From Pontederia crassipes (lineage: Eukaryota > Streptophyta > Magnoliopsida > Commelinales > Pontederiaceae), in assembly GCA_030549335.1 (NCBI GenBank), contig CM060188.1, positions 69,160,696 to 69,224,695 of the forward strand: a stretch of 64,000 bases of DNA. The letters are read 5' to 3'. The translations under genes and the position numbers were made by a program. This document shows, one piece after another, positions 34,231 to 47,420 of the stretch. The notes under the pieces are model-generated. The model did no database searches, was not told where the DNA came from, and saw only the letters and a program-made list of their open reading frames with translations. Numbering within the stretch: the first letter of the stretch is position 1; every line of letters starts with the position of its first letter.

Positions 34231-36064
34231 ATTAACATACTTATCTCCTGGAATAAAAATAATAATTTTTTTATTAACTATCCAAAAATCGGAAGGTTAC
34301 ATTATCCCTTGAAACATTTGAAAACTTGGTAGTGTAACACATTCGAAATTCAATCTTATCATCTCCCTTTAAATATAGAACACATTGTCAATTGTACCAA
34401 TTACACTCATTTTACCTTTCTTAAGGTATTCATGAGCTGGCTTACCACAACTGATAGCAATGAAAATGTGTTGATCGACGAGATGAAAGGTACAGGTGAA
34501 TGGAATGAGAAGCTAAAAAGGAAGAAAAAAAAGATATCAAGACTTTTTTCCATGCCTTGCATGTGGAGATAAAAGAACTCTATTTCGTGTTCTTTACTTT
34601 GCTTTAGAGATTGTGTACAGGATGCTTTGTCAGAACAGTAGTCTAAAGTTTTAAATCATTGTTATGTAGCTTGGAAGTGTACAACTACAAAGGCCAAAAC
34701 CTGTGATCACAGCTCCATTTATCCACCAAAATCTAGAAAATGAACTTAGGAGAAATTCAAGATCTTCTTTTATTTGTAGTCAGCTCCCGGTCTTTGAAAA
34801 GTAGTGTCGACGGTAAAACTCATGCGACGATAAAGAGTGTATTATTCAAATCGACTCATCATCAAACTCAATTAATTTGATTAGATCGTCATATAGTGAC
34901 AGTGTCAACTTCCGGTCTTAAAAAATGATGCCGATGATCTAACTCATGCGATGATAAAAAATGCATTGTCCACGTATTAAAAATTAATTCACTGTCAAAT
35001 CCAACTAATCCGATTTGATCATCATGCATCGCATACTTAACCGTTACAAGCGAGATCACATGGACGAGACTATCGCTGCAACTCTTGTTGGCAGAAATAC
35101 AAAAACTTCATGTGAAACGTTGAAATTTTAGGGAAGGCCAATTGGGTCAGTTCTCCTTTTTGACTATGCAGAAGAAAGTTATGGAAGGTTGGATCAGTTG
35201 ATTAATAGGTCTACGTACTCTTCCGGTTGAGAAATGGAAAAAGAAAAAAAAAAAAGAAGTCTGGACTTCGACTTTGAATATTCATCTATGATGTCTTGGA
35301 AAATTATCACACTTATACTTGTTAATGAGTACGAAGAGCATGTCTTAGAACACTAATTTTTATTATTTAATTAGTGATTATGATTTAGTTAATTATACAA
35401 ATTAATTAGTGAAAATGATATATACTTAACGAATTAATTTGGAAATAAAAATATATCATTTAAAGCCGCGTGTGATCATTGAATTAGTCATGTATATTAA
35501 AGTAGCTCGATTAGGAGCATTGGTTAATATGATTTTCCAATTAAATTTATTATTTAACTAATAAGATAAATTAATATATAGTTATTTTTTATTAATTTAA
35601 TAAGAAAAAAAATCTTTTTTTATTAATCTAGCATATGTTAGCCGTTCTATACTTCAATACATACATATCAAAATAATAATCAAGAAAAAAATATTAATAT
35701 ATATGTTTCATATTATTTAGTGTTCATAAGGTGTTAATGAGCATAGGATAATTGAGAAAACATTTTCTTTTTAAAAAACTGAGAACAGTTAGTAAAATCC
35801 TTTAATCTACTAATGTAAAACATAATCATAACCATAGTGATAACATTTTCACAATGTAAAACAACTCGATCATTATTACAATTTGGAGCTTGAACTTTCT
35901 AGGTGTAGTAAGACAACAATAATGACACTATTTTGATGTTACTACAAGAACATATTCTCAGGGTTCCACATCTTTTGGTAGCCAGTTAGGTGACAAGATG
36001 CCAAGTACATATTGACATGCTTGATGTTTGGGGGGTGTTGAAAATTTTATTAATTGCAAGAAAA
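34231..36064 (+). repeat. Segmental duplication, copy 2 (1.8 kb)
   Basis: It begins ATTAACATACTTATCTCC and ends AATTGCAAGAAAA, in the same order and orientation as copy 1. It lacks the hAT and CACTA insertions and has small indels. Only about 117 bp separates the copies. Confidence 0.9.
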
Positions 36065-37993
36065 GTTTGCTTTTGATGTGGTCCTCTCTCTAAAAAGTTA
36101 AAAAGTCTTCCACTTTGTTCATGGTTTCCAATCCAAATGATGAACCTTGAAGAAGAAGAATAAGATGTCGCTTTGGAACATATAGAATTTCTAGAAGACA
36201 ATCAATTCTAAGTTAATTATTAATGGGCATACAAATATTTTTTTTTGTCAAGTCAAATTCACTAGTCTACTCTACATGAAGTTAAATATTTAGAACTACA
36301 TGCAAGTTTAAAATATTTAGAGCTAACATGCCAAATACATTTATCGCTTCTGTAACCATTCTAAGTTAGCAAGTTAATTGGACTACATATTAATTTTTCT
36401 TTCTTAGAAATTAAGTTCAATGGATCAACTCCTTGGAAGAGCACAACATTTTATCCAATGAGGTGAATGTGCAAAACGCCATCATAGACACAAATTACCT
36501 AATCCACATCCACCACATAAAAAAAAAACAAGTTGTATTTAGAAAAAAGAAAAAAGAAAACAAGCTACAAAATGTCAATAATGTAATGAGAACACTGTCT
36601 CCAGTTATGTTTGATATCATTTGTTTTTTAGCTAGATTTTATGGATCATTAATGAGCGACCTAATTATGTTCCTGACAAAGGGAAGAATCTTTTCCAAGG
36701 TTTGAACGGCCAGAAAAGAAAAGGTTGAAATCTAGGGGTTCATTGAAACACCATTGTGCCCCAAGAGTTTATAAATATTGGGCAGTCAATACAGATAAAA
36801 ATTGCTAGATCTTCTATTAAGCTCTAAATTACTTTATTTTTTTTAATTTCCAAACATTTACCCACAAAGTGAAATCCAATCCACGCGTCTATTAAGTCAA
36901 GTTGATTGGTTTGGAGTTATTAGAGCTAGTCGCCTAAATTTCTATTTCTTGAATATCTTAGTTTTGTGATAGTTATTTATCCACACCATGATTATAATAT
37001 AGGATTATTTAAGTGCTAATAGCAAATAAATAAATAAAAACTGTTTGATTGAGAAATAGAAGAGGAATATTGTAATAATATTTTAAAAACATAGTCAAAC
37101 ATCATTTAGAATAAACTTAAATTGGGCAATCCAATTTTTTTTTAAAAAAATATACTTTACAAATGTGAAATGACTAATTTTGATCCTAATACATGAAAAT
37201 ACTGGCAAGACTAGTTATGTTACGATCATTTTTAAAAATTTTAAAATATTTTATTTTTAATTTTTTTCATGATGATAAGAATGAATACTAACTATTTATA
37301 ATGCAATATTTAATTAGAAAATACTATATTTTTTAATTTAATTCTTTTCAAACCATAAAAGAAATAGAAAAATATTATATCATTTCAATAATATGAATTC
37401 TTTTATTTTATTTTTTTAATTAAATTTATTATTAAAATAAAGGACCCAAGTATATAGAGAATATATTTTAATTACATAATTTAAATTCCACTGTAATTGA
37501 TTAAAGAATAAAAAATGGACTTAACTCAATGACTTTTAGTGTAACCTAAAAAATATTACTTCCATTTGTAATTCTATTGCCAGGAAAGATTAAAACTATG
37601 TGCAATGATTAAATTCGTTGCAGTAGAAAAAACATGTTTTATTTTTCTCATGATCGGGCATGATACAAGTAAACAAATCGAGAGAACCAATTTGTTTTCC
37701 ATGTGTATCATGAAATTATACGGTAATCCCATATTTATTTATTTCTTAATCTAATATGTATACTATAAATGTTTATCAAATACAAAGAATATATAAAAGA
37801 GACAATATCTCGCTGTTAAAATAGTTATGGCTAACAAGTATTACTTATTTATTGCTTGAAAATATTAAAATATTTTTATCACAAGAGATATTTTTTCTTT
37901 GGCTCGTCACCTTACTACAAGAAAACAAGAAAAAAAAAAGAAATTAAAATAGATGCATAAATCTCATGTTAAAAGACAGATTTTTGTATCCAG
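36065..37993. other. AT-rich stretch, no recognisable gene
   Basis: A 90-codon frame at 36433-36705 is Lys and Asn-rich with no domain. Another on the minus strand (35986-36201) overlaps the end of the duplication. No TIRs or LTR ends were found. Confidence 0.4.
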
Positions 37994-38004
37994 CTATGGA
38001 CTAA

Positions 38005-38009
<5 letters not shown>

Positions 38010-38039
<30 letters not shown>
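38010..38039 (+). repeat. (TA)n microsatellite
   Basis: A TA run at the start of duplication copy 1; the sister run at 40422-40470 is longer. Confidence 0.9.
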
Positions 38040-38042
<3 letters not shown>

Positions 38043-39849
38043 CATGAAAAACAACGAGAATTTATTCACTCGAGTGATAAGAGACTTAATAGTCATAAAC
38101 TCGAGCTCATAAAATATTAACGATTTATATCTGAATTATTTAAAATTGTTAATAATTTCCTTTGGACAGCAATCCACGCATGAACCAAAGCCCAACTATA
38201 AGAATTTGATGTGTTTTGGTCTCCACCAGCAAAATCCAGCATCAATTATGGGCCTTTCATGGGCCCTATCATGTTCTACTTTCGCTTTGTCGTTATTTTA
38301 TCGTTATCCAATATAATTTTAAACCCATATTATCAATTTCTTAACAAAACACATAAATGATAAAAAGATGTGTTTGTTTCGTATTTGCTTATCTTGCTAA
38401 AAAAATACTATATTTCAATAATCTATCATCAGCACTTAATTATTACTTCAAACTTATTTTATATCTTTTTTGACGTTAATTTCCAAAATATAACATTAAA
38501 CTTATAGGGTTTAATGTACATGTTTATTGTCTTAAAGCGCGCGTCAAACAGTTTTACGTATAATTTATTTTATTTTTTTCGATATCTTTTTTTATGAATA
38601 GTTTAGATGATTATTGATGACAACAAAAAATAGTTTTATAATGTAAAAAGTTATGAAAAATACGTATATCTATTATGAAGGATAATAATGCACATAAGTT
38701 CATAAAATTTTGAAAATAATGAATATAATTATTGACAATGATTTGAATCATATTTTTTTATCATCAATGATCATTTAAATTATTTATGAGGAAAGATATC
38801 GAAAAAAAATAAAATAATCTATGCGTAAAATCATTTGACACACGCTTCACATGTAAAGCGCTCAACACATACGTTAATCTCATGCTTATAATTTATTTGT
38901 TCTGCAATTTAGACAGTTAGTCATGAAAATAAATTTTGGTATAATCAACATATTTATGAATTCAGGATTAAGTTTTACATTTATTTTATATTCTAAGAAT
39001 AAGATTTTCTATTCTAAGAAGTTGAAGCCCACTTGCCCTTAACATAGGAGTTTAAGAAAAGAAATTAAGCCTATATATGCAATTAGCACTAATTATTTAA
39101 TAGAGAGAAGAAAAAAGTCTAAATTATATAATGTTTAATTTTTTTTCTTGATATTGATCTTTTTGTTTTATCATGATTTGGTCAAATTAATAAACCAATT
39201 TTAATTTATATTTACTTTTCTAGAAATAATGTATTGATATTTTTCGGATCGCAAGGTTCCACCTAATAGAAATTATACATTGGAGTAGATATTATAATTG
39301 TTTTTCATATATATTATATTGTTTGCATTACTATTTTATTGAATAAATTTCATCAAATTCCCTACAACTTTGGCCACTTTCCCACGCTATCCTACAACTT
39401 CAGTTTCTATCAAGATTGTCCTCTACAAAATCATAAAGTTCAAAGGCAACCACGTAACTAAATATAAGTTGCAGGGCATTGTCTTTTATACGAACAAAGT
39501 TGGAGGGCAGTCTACTTTCTCATCGAAACGTTAGAGGGTTGCGCATGTTTGGAGGGTACGCTACTTTTGTTTCAGAAAGTTGGGGGCATCAGTATTTTCC
39601 TTTCGATATAATCGTGCTAGTCCACAAATCACATTCAACAATATGTTCTAAACATGTACAAGAAACACAAAATAAGATAATTTCAAAAGAAGATTTACAA
39701 ACAAGAAAATTTTCAGAAGAAGTGTTACCAACAATAAGATCTTTCATTAAAAATAAGATACCACTAATACAATAAGATACCATTCATACAGTCTAATTCT
39801 ATATACATAAGAGTCACCGGATACAAAAGAATGATGACTAAAAAAATAC

Positions 39850-40270
39850 AATAATGTTTTTCATAATTCGGTAACATTTTTCCTTTTCAGCTACAATTTC
39901 AATTTCCAATCTTCGAATGTGATCCCTTTGACCTTCTATCTACTCTCGGTTTCTTTCCTTTTCCTTGCCGAGCGCATGGTCTGCTTGTCGATCTTCCGCA
40001 ACATTCCATTGATCATCATCCCACTTCTTGTATCAACAGGTGGATCTAGCCAATCGAAGTTGTCGCAAGATTCAATCCTCTGAAAATACCCGCAAATGAA
40101 CATTGTGAATAAACACGCAAACCAAACAACAAGGGAAAAAGATTTCCATAACTTAGACCAAAATTTTTTCAGGCATATAACATACGATCAGGGTTAGTTT
40201 CCATCCACGATGTCCTAAGGATTGCTTCTTCTCAACAATTGCACCTCCTTACAACCTTCCACGATGCCAT
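39850..40270 (-). pseudogene. GRF zinc-finger gene copy 1, truncated and broken
   Basis: The minus strand reads MASWKVVRR then RTSWMETNP. A stop replaces the expected third Cys region (TGA just before KNFG), and the sequence after the first exon reads ggtctaag instead of a GT donor in the expected place. Exon 2 (from about 40079) gives FDWLDPP, then in a shifted frame WDDDQWNVAEDRQADHAL and the coiled-coil-like IRRLEIEIVAEKEK. Compared with copy 2, its 5' end is removed at the duplication junction near 40400. Confidence 0.75.
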
Positions 40271-40402
40271 TATTTGAGGCAAGCAAGATTTGGGCTCTAC
40301 AACCCTAGTGAGCTGCAAGCATACAAACACCTCTAGAATCGATAGCAGAGGCCAGCGACCAACAGGGAATTCAGGACAAGATGATAGTGCGATCACCAAA
40401 GA

Positions 40403-40417
40403 ATCTATGGACTAATG

Positions 40418-40467
<50 letters not shown>

Positions 40468-42850
40468 TATACACACACATAAAAAAAGCTAGAATTTATT
40501 CACTCGAGTGATAAGAGACTTAATAGTCTTAAACTCGAACTCATAAAATATTAATGATTTATATCTGAATTATTAAAAATTATTAATAATTTCCATGAAT
40601 GAACCAAAGCCCAACTATAAGAAGTTGATGTGTTTTGGGCTCGACCTGCAAAATCCAGCAACAATTATGGGCCTTTCATGGGCCTTATCATGCTCTACTG
40701 TCGCTTTGCCGTTATTTTATCGTTATCCAATATAATTTTAAACCTTTATTATCAGTTTCTTAACAAAACACAAATGTTAAAAAGATGTGTTTGTTTCGTT
40801 TTTCCTTATCTTGTTAAAAAATACTATATTTCAATAATCGATCATCAGCACTTAATTATTACTTCAAACTTATTTTATATCTTTTTTGACGTTAATTTCC
40901 AATATATAACCTTATGCTTATAGGGTTTAATGTAGGTGTTGAGTGTTTTACATGTGAAGCACGTGTTAAGCAATTTTACGCATAATTTACTTTATTTTCT
41001 TATATCTTTTTTCATGACTAGTTTAGATGATTATTGATGACAACAAAAAGTAGTTTTATAACGTAAAAAGTTATGAAAAATATGCATATCTATTATGAAG
41101 GACAATAATGCACATAAGTTCGTAAAATTTTGAAAATGATGAATATAATTGTTGACAATGATTTGAATCATAAATGATCATTTAAATTATTCATGAATAA
41201 AGATAATGAAAAAATAAAATAAACTATACATAAAGTCGCTTGACACATGCTTCACATGTAAATCGCTCAACACCTATGTTAAACCCATGCTTATAATATA
41301 TTTGTTCTGCAATTTAGATATTTAGTCATGAAAATAAATTTTGGTATAATCAACATATTTCTGAATTCAGGATTAAGTTTTACATTTATTTTATATTCTA
41401 AGAATAAGATTTTATATTCTAAGAAGTTGGAGCCCACTTACGCTTAATATAGGAGTTTAAGAAAAGAAATTAAGCCTATATAGGTAATTAGCACTAATTA
41501 TTTAATAGAGAGAAGAAAAAGTCTAAATTATATAATGTGTAATTTTTTTCTTGATATTGATCTTTTTGTTTTATCATGATTTGGTCAAATTAATAAACTA
41601 ATTTTAATTTATATTTTCTTTTCTAGAAATAATGTATTGAGATTTTTCTGACTATCAGTCATTATCGCTAGGTTTCACCTAATAGAAATTATACATTGGA
41701 GTAGATATTATTATTATTTTTTCATATATTTTATATTGTTTGTATTAATGTTATATTAAATAAATTTCATCAAATACCCTACAACTTTGGCCACTTTCCC
41801 ACGTTACCCTACAACTTCAATTTCTAACAAGATTGTCCTCTACAAAATCATAAAGTTCAAAGGCAACCACGTAACTAAATATAAGTTGCAGGGCATTGTC
41901 TTTTATACGAACAAAGTTGGAGGGCAGTCTACTTTCTCATCGAAACATTAGAGGGTTGCACATGTTTGGAGGGTACGCTACTTTTGTTTCAGAAAGATGG
42001 GGGCATCAGTATTTTCCTTTCGATATAATCGTGCTAGTCCACAAACCACATTCAACAATATGTTCTAAACATATACAAGGAACACAAAATAAGATAATTT
42101 CAAAACAAGTTTTACAAACAAGAATTTTTTCAGAAGAAGTGTTACAAACAATAAGATCTTTCATTAAAAATAAGATACCACTAATATAGTAAGATACCAT
42201 TCATACAGTCTGATTCTATATACATAAGAGTCACCGGATACAAAAGAATGATGACTAAACAAAATACAATAATGTTTTTCATAATTCAGTAACATTTTGC
42301 CTTTTTAGCTACAATTTCGATTTCCAATCTTCGAATGTGATCTCTTTGACCTTCTATCTATAACTCTCGGTTCCTTTCCTTTTCCTTGTCGAGCGCATGG
42401 TCAGCTTGTCGATCTTCCGCAATGTTCCATTGATCATCATCCCACTTCTTGTACACCAGGTGGATCTAGCCAGTCGAAGTAGTCGCAAGATTCAATCCTC
42501 TGAAAATACCCGCAAATGAACACAATGATCAATAAACACGCAAACCAAACAACAAGGGAAAAAAGATTTCGGGAACTCACGCCAAAATTTTTCCAGACAT
42601 ATAACATACGACCAGGGTTAGTTTCCATCCACGACGTCCTAAGGATTGTTTCTTCTCCACAGTCACACCTCCTTACAACCTTCCATGATGCCATTCTTCG
42701 AGGCAAGCAAGATTTGGGCTCTACAACCCTAGTGAGCTGCCAGCATACAAACACCTCTAGAATCGATAGCTGGGACCGTCGGCCAACAGGGACTTCAGGA
42801 CAAGATGATAGTGCGATCACCGAAGAAGCGCCGATCCGATGACTACAATC
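40403..42850 (+). repeat. Tandem duplication, copy 2 (about 2.4 kb)
   Basis: It begins at the second CTATGGACTAAT with an expanded TA run (to about 40470) and carries a fuller GRF gene at its right end. A 97-98 codon frame on the plus strand (39479-39775 and 41896-42189) is open in both copies, but it overlaps what looks like the 3' flank of the GRF gene and has no known domain. Confidence 0.92.
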
Positions 42851-42859
42851 GATGAGCAT
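42260..42859 (-). pseudogene. GRF zinc-finger gene copy 2, one intron, probably non-functional
   Basis: Exon 1 (42859-42581) contains VVRRCDCGEETILRTSW and METNPGRMLYVWKNFG. The intron has a GTGAG donor at 42580 and ends TTTTCAG at 42500, and exon 2 continues in phase with RIESCDYFDWLDPP. The frame then stops within ten codons. In a shifted frame WDDDQWNIAEDRQADHAL and IRRLEIEIVAKK follow, as in copy 1. The Cys expected in RFYGC-like position is Trp here (YVWKN), so the zinc site is damaged. Plant GRF proteins usually end with a coiled coil and hydrophobic tail, which fits the downstream text. It is unlike the GRF copy at 4397 beyond the finger, so the two are separate captures or lineages. 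Confidence 0.75.
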
Positions 42860-43099
42860 GAAGAGAGAAATGGGGGTCGGCGAACGTGAGGGGGAGGCGA
42901 AACACTGATTAAATCACATGACTCATGACTTACCATGTGGGACGGCTGCTGATGCATGAAAAATACAACATATTTTAGTCAATTATTTTAATTAATTTTT
43001 CCTTAATTTTAAGTTTTTTTTAGTCATAATTCTGGATTTATTGATCCTATCTATTAATATTATAGTATTATAACTATGGGCGGATTAATTTCATTATTT

Positions 43100-44750
43100 T
43101 AGTTAATTGGCAGAAAAAAGCAAAACTGTTGGCTAACAAATTGTAGACCAAGATGAATTATAGACCGCAAACAAATTATATCACTTCTCGGTTGCAAGGG
43201 GCCAAACTCATGTCCTCATGATTATTAGTTATTAACCAAGATGAATTCAAAGTGCAAGGTGTCAAAGATTTCGTTGCAGGACAATTCATCAGTCGAAACT
43301 TCATCCAATGAAGTTTTTATCAGCTAATATATCCGAGAGAGGAGTTTATTGGCCACTAAATGGATGTTATCGGCCATTATTTATCACATATGATGTTGTT
43401 TTCGATCGAGAATCATATCAGAGATATTATTGGATGCCAAAGAGGATATCACCCTTATGATGATCAAATAAAAAGGTATCTATTTAAGGCACGAACTTTT
43501 GATCTTTGTGAGCTGAGATTTTATTTGGAGTTTGATTTTATTGGGCGTGACATGGAAGGTAATTTCATACATGACCGAAGTTTATTGGTCTAGAATTGTA
43601 CGTATGACTTATTAAAGGGCATGAAGATTAGAAAAATTTATCATTTTGGCTGAGATTAGAAGAAGGGTGTGAAAATTAGAAGAATTTTATCGGAACGAAT
43701 TTACTTTCAACTGCATGATATTAACACCCGTAATTAATGTGAAGCACCTTTGGCACCTATATATACATGATGAATTGTCTATTACAGGGGTGATTTGATG
43801 TTTAGTTTTCTTCCATAGTTAAGTCGTGAGCTCTGTTGGCTTCGACCAAGAGAGAGAATTGATTGGACGGTTGATCCATCTGCTCCGTCGACATTCGAAG
43901 ATCTTGATTTCTTCTTGGTGTAATTTTTCCAATTATTATTTGTATTTTGTTATTATCTCTCCAACATCTCTAGGATAAACTCCATGTTTTTTAGACTTTT
44001 TATTTTAGGAGATTATTAATTAAATGGGAATATTTGAACCGTATTTTATTTGTTTTAATTTTTTATGATCAATTATTAATTGTGCTGAATACTTTTATGT
44101 TAGTTAATTGGATTTCTGAATTAGGCTATAGAGTGTTTAATTTCGGAATTCATGATGCTTATTTTAATTGATTTTAGTTGAAATTAATAATTGACTTAAA
44201 TTTGTTAACTAGTGTGTGGAGAATCAAGTTTGTAAGGTCTGTAATGTATACCAGTTTGTGGAGTGATTAATAGTGTAGAGAATCCAAATTAATGCATCTT
44301 AATTTTAATATGATTTGAGGGGATGCCAATTTGTAGAGACTTCAATTCTTATTAAATCAATAAAGGTTAATCTGCATGCTTAGGTTGAGAGGGTGTCAGT
44401 TTGTGAAAATTGTAATTTAATTATGTTAGGTTAATACTTTAGGGAGACTCTAATATATCTTTAAAGATTAAATTTATTTTTTATGGTTCAAATATTTATT
44501 ATGATGTACTTTCATCCTAAAACCTAACTTCATCACCACTATATTATTATTATTATTATTATTATTTTATAATTAGAAAACTTATCTTCAAAATTTTATA
44601 TTTTTTCTCTATTATTAATTTATAAGATCAGATATTTCATTAATAATATTTCTCATAGGTTCGACACTCTTTACTCCTTTTTACTATATTACTCGAGTGA
44701 CTAGTACACTTGCTAGTGGATTTATTTTTGCTACATCATTTTAATGCATC
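43100..44750 (+). mobile_element. Putative 5' LTR of an Athila/Tat-like Gypsy element
   Basis: The 3' boundary is well placed: TTACTCGAGTGACTAGTACACTTG and GCATCA precede an Asp-tRNA-type primer site by a few bases. The same end motif is found at 13035-13110 on the minus strand. The 5' boundary is a guess, because no second LTR of this element was found. A (ATT)n run lies at 44541-44567. A 77-codon frame at 43360-43593 has no domain. Confidence 0.5.
44541..44567 (+). repeat. (ATT)n microsatellite
   Basis: Eight to nine ATT units near the 3' end of the LTR. Confidence 0.9.
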
Positions 44751-44757
44751 AAGTTTT

Positions 44758-44775
44758 TGACGCCATTGCCGAGGA
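44758..44775 (+). promoter_or_regulatory. Primer binding site, tRNA-Asp type
   Basis: TGACGCCATTGCCGAGGA matches the classic TGGCGCCGTTGCCGGGGA primer site of Athila/Tat/Ogre elements except for three G-to-A changes, the pattern left by deamination of methylated C. It marks where reverse transcription would start. Confidence 0.85.
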
Positions 44776-45984
44776 ATATTCTATTAATTGATTTTTGATT
44801 TTTATGAGCTATTAGGATATGTAAATAAAATTTTGTAAATAAGTTTTCTGTAAATTCTTTTTCTACAATTTGTTGTAAATATATTTTTTGTGAATATGTA
44901 CTGTTGTAAATATTTGTTCTAATTTTTAATTTGTGGAAATAATCTAATAAGCCTCCCTTTTTGCAAATAAAGATCACAAGCTTATTATTATTTTCTTCAT
45001 AATCGAATTTATTGGCGCTCAGTAATGATTTGTGATTTAACTCCTTTGAATTTTTTTTATTATCGTGATATATTTGCTGATTTTTGGCACCCAAGATTTG
45101 ATTTCTTCTCAAATTTGGAAAACACTGGTCATTTGCCTTGGATTGCATTGTAATCATTATTGTTGATTCTTTACGCTGTTTATCGCCGAGGGTTTTCCAT
45201 TTGGCGCCTAGCATTTTATACGTAAGAGTTTGATTAATACATGGTCTTCACGCCTAAGTATTGATTTAATCCCCTTTTGGTTGTGAAATTAGTTGATGAT
45301 ATTTGGTGCCTCCATGTGGTTTTTAATCTCGTAGTTGACCTCATTCATCTGAATTCCTTTTGGCGCCTATGGATTTTGACAAGAGAACTGTCTGAGTTTT
45401 ATATTTCCGATGAGTTTGGCCCCCAACTGTTTTTAGAATTAATTTCCAATTGTAATCAACATAGTTTTTCTTTTTAACACCTTATCAGATTTTGGGGATT
45501 ATCCATTAGTTAATAAATTGGATATAATTATTCTCGGATATAGTTTGACGCTCAGTATCATTTGAAAATTTCACGCCTTTGGTCTTGGAGAGTTTTCTAA
45601 AATGTTTGGACAATTGGCTTGCGATTACTAAACATTTCGGTGTTGTTTTTGACTCGTGGAATTAATTGAACTTATATCTTTTTGTCGAAATTCGGCCAGA
45701 CATGAAACACGTCATAGAATTAATTACGACAGTTTCTCTGATTCTAGTTACATGGAATTTAATTTTAGATGATCGATTCATATTGAATTTTTCATATTAT
45801 TAAATTTTAGGCTCACTTTGTATATCACGAAATCAGCCATTACCAACAAGTTATTTTTGAACTCATTCGATTAAATGTGACTCATTATATGCATTTATTT
45901 AATTTATTGGTTATATTTTTTTTCTTTTTTTCTTGTGATAATTGGTTGTCGCAAGTACTATTGAAAATTTAATCACAAGCAATC

Positions 45985-47420
45985 CTGGAATCTTCTAATA
46001 TGAACATACATCATACTACGGGTTCAAGGTCAATTCTTAAGTGTGATCCTGAAATTGAAAGAACTGCTCATTGATTAAGAAAGAATATTAGAAAGATGGC
46101 TGAACAAACACGCAATAATCAGAGACAAGAACAACAAAATAAAAAGTTCAGCCACAAAATAATCACTGTGAAGAAGAAGATGAACTTTCTATGAGAGAGT
46201 ATGTTTCAACAAGATACAGTAATAGAGAATCATGCATTGTGTTGCTCGAAATCAATGTAAACAACTTTGAGATCTATCCGGCAATTGTGAGGATGATACA
46301 AGCATCATAATTTGGTGGAGGACTACATGAAGACCCTCACGACCGCCTTGTCAAATTTCTGGCCACTCTAAGCACTTATACAAATAATAATGTTTCTATT
46401 AAAATTATTCGTTTATTATTATTTCCTCAATCTTTACGTGACAAAGATTCCACATGATTCAAAACTTAGCCTGCAGGATCAGTTCACTCATGGTTGAAGT
46501 TGGTAGAAAAATTTGTTGAAAAATATTGCCCACCACAAAAGCAAGAAAAAATTCAAAGAGAGTTAAGGGCATTTATTCAAGACGCTAATGAGACACTATA
46601 TGAGACTTGGGAACATTATAAGGACTACTTTCGAAAGTTCTTGACAACAGAATCCTGAAATGGCAAGTGATGGAAGGTTTCTACTATGGACTGTGATTAT
46701 CGGATCAAGATAAGCTAGACCAATCTACAAAGGGACAATATTAGGAGCAAAACGCCCCAGTGAGATACTGGACATCATTGAAGCTAGTGCCCTGAAGTCT
46801 AGCCACAAAAAGAGACCACCTCGTCGAACTCATGGTGTTCACGCCACTGAAAGTATAAAATCTTCTATAGTAGTGGCTCAGCTAGAGTCACTCAATAAAA
46901 AGCTCGAGCAAATGATGTCACTAATAGGAAATTCAAGCAATTATTTCCCTACAGGTAATACTTTTGATTCAAATCAAATTGAAAATGCTAATTTTATTTC
47001 CAACCCATGTTTCAAGATCAATGATTATGGTTGGAGAAAAGTTTGAAATTTGCCTGCAATCAGAATCAAGGCCAACCTTCTGGCCCACCAAAAGACTATA
47101 TAAAGAAAAGACAACGTGATGCTCCCCAATATTAAACATCAAAGCACATGCAGGAGATGATGGCACAGATCATAGACACCATGCAATCAATGCAAAAGAA
47201 TATCGAGTCTAGAGCTACTAGTCAAGATGCATCAATTCGAAATTTAGAAATGCAATTGGGCTAGATGGCAACACTACTGATTGCACATACATTAGGCTCT
47301 CTCCAAAGCAACACAGAGAACAATCCAAGTGGAGAAAAACAAAATAGGCCATGATCATCATCAAGACTAAGTAAAGCTGAAGACTATAAATCAGAACTAC
47401 TTCTAATCTTTTCCTTAAAT
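45985..47420 (+). pseudogene. Gypsy (Athila/Tat-like) gag, decayed
   Basis: The leader reads CDPEIERTAH. The gag core follows with FGGGLHEDPHDRLVKFLATL, IRLLLFPQSLRDKDST, VEKFVEKYCPP and LYETWEHYKDYFRKF, in the same order as the Retrotrans_gag domain of plant Gypsy elements. Later comes ESLNKKLEQMMSLIGNSS and, at the end, ASIRNLEMQLG, landmarks of the Athila gag C-terminal linker. Several stops (for example before FGGGL and after DKDST) and frameshifts break the frame. Protease, reverse transcriptase and integrase should follow but do not; about 0.76 kb of unrecognised DNA leads to a CACTA element. Confidence 0.85.

Larger units (their letters stand above)
37994..40402 (+). repeat. Tandem duplication, copy 1 (about 2.4 kb)
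   Basis: It starts CTATGGACTAAT followed by a TA run and ends inside a GRF gene copy at GATCACCAAAGAAT. It is collinear with 40403-42850 (offset about 2417 bp), including the phrases AACCAAAGCCCAACTATAAG, TTGTTCTGCAATTTAGA and CTAATAGAAATTATACATTGG. The GRF gene at its right end is cut off relative to copy 2. Confidence 0.92.

Noticed and set aside
36433-36705. A 90-codon frame with a Lys-rich core
   Set aside because: Low-complexity AT-rich composition, no recognisable family or splice context.
37912-37935. TTACTACAAGAAAACAAG resembling a CACTA end
   Set aside because: The first base is wrong (TACTA), there are no subterminal repeats and no partner end.
39479-39775. A 98-codon frame also open in the second duplication copy (41896-42189)
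   Set aside because: Conservation is explained by the recent tandem duplication; it lies antisense to the region 3' of the GRF gene and has no domain.
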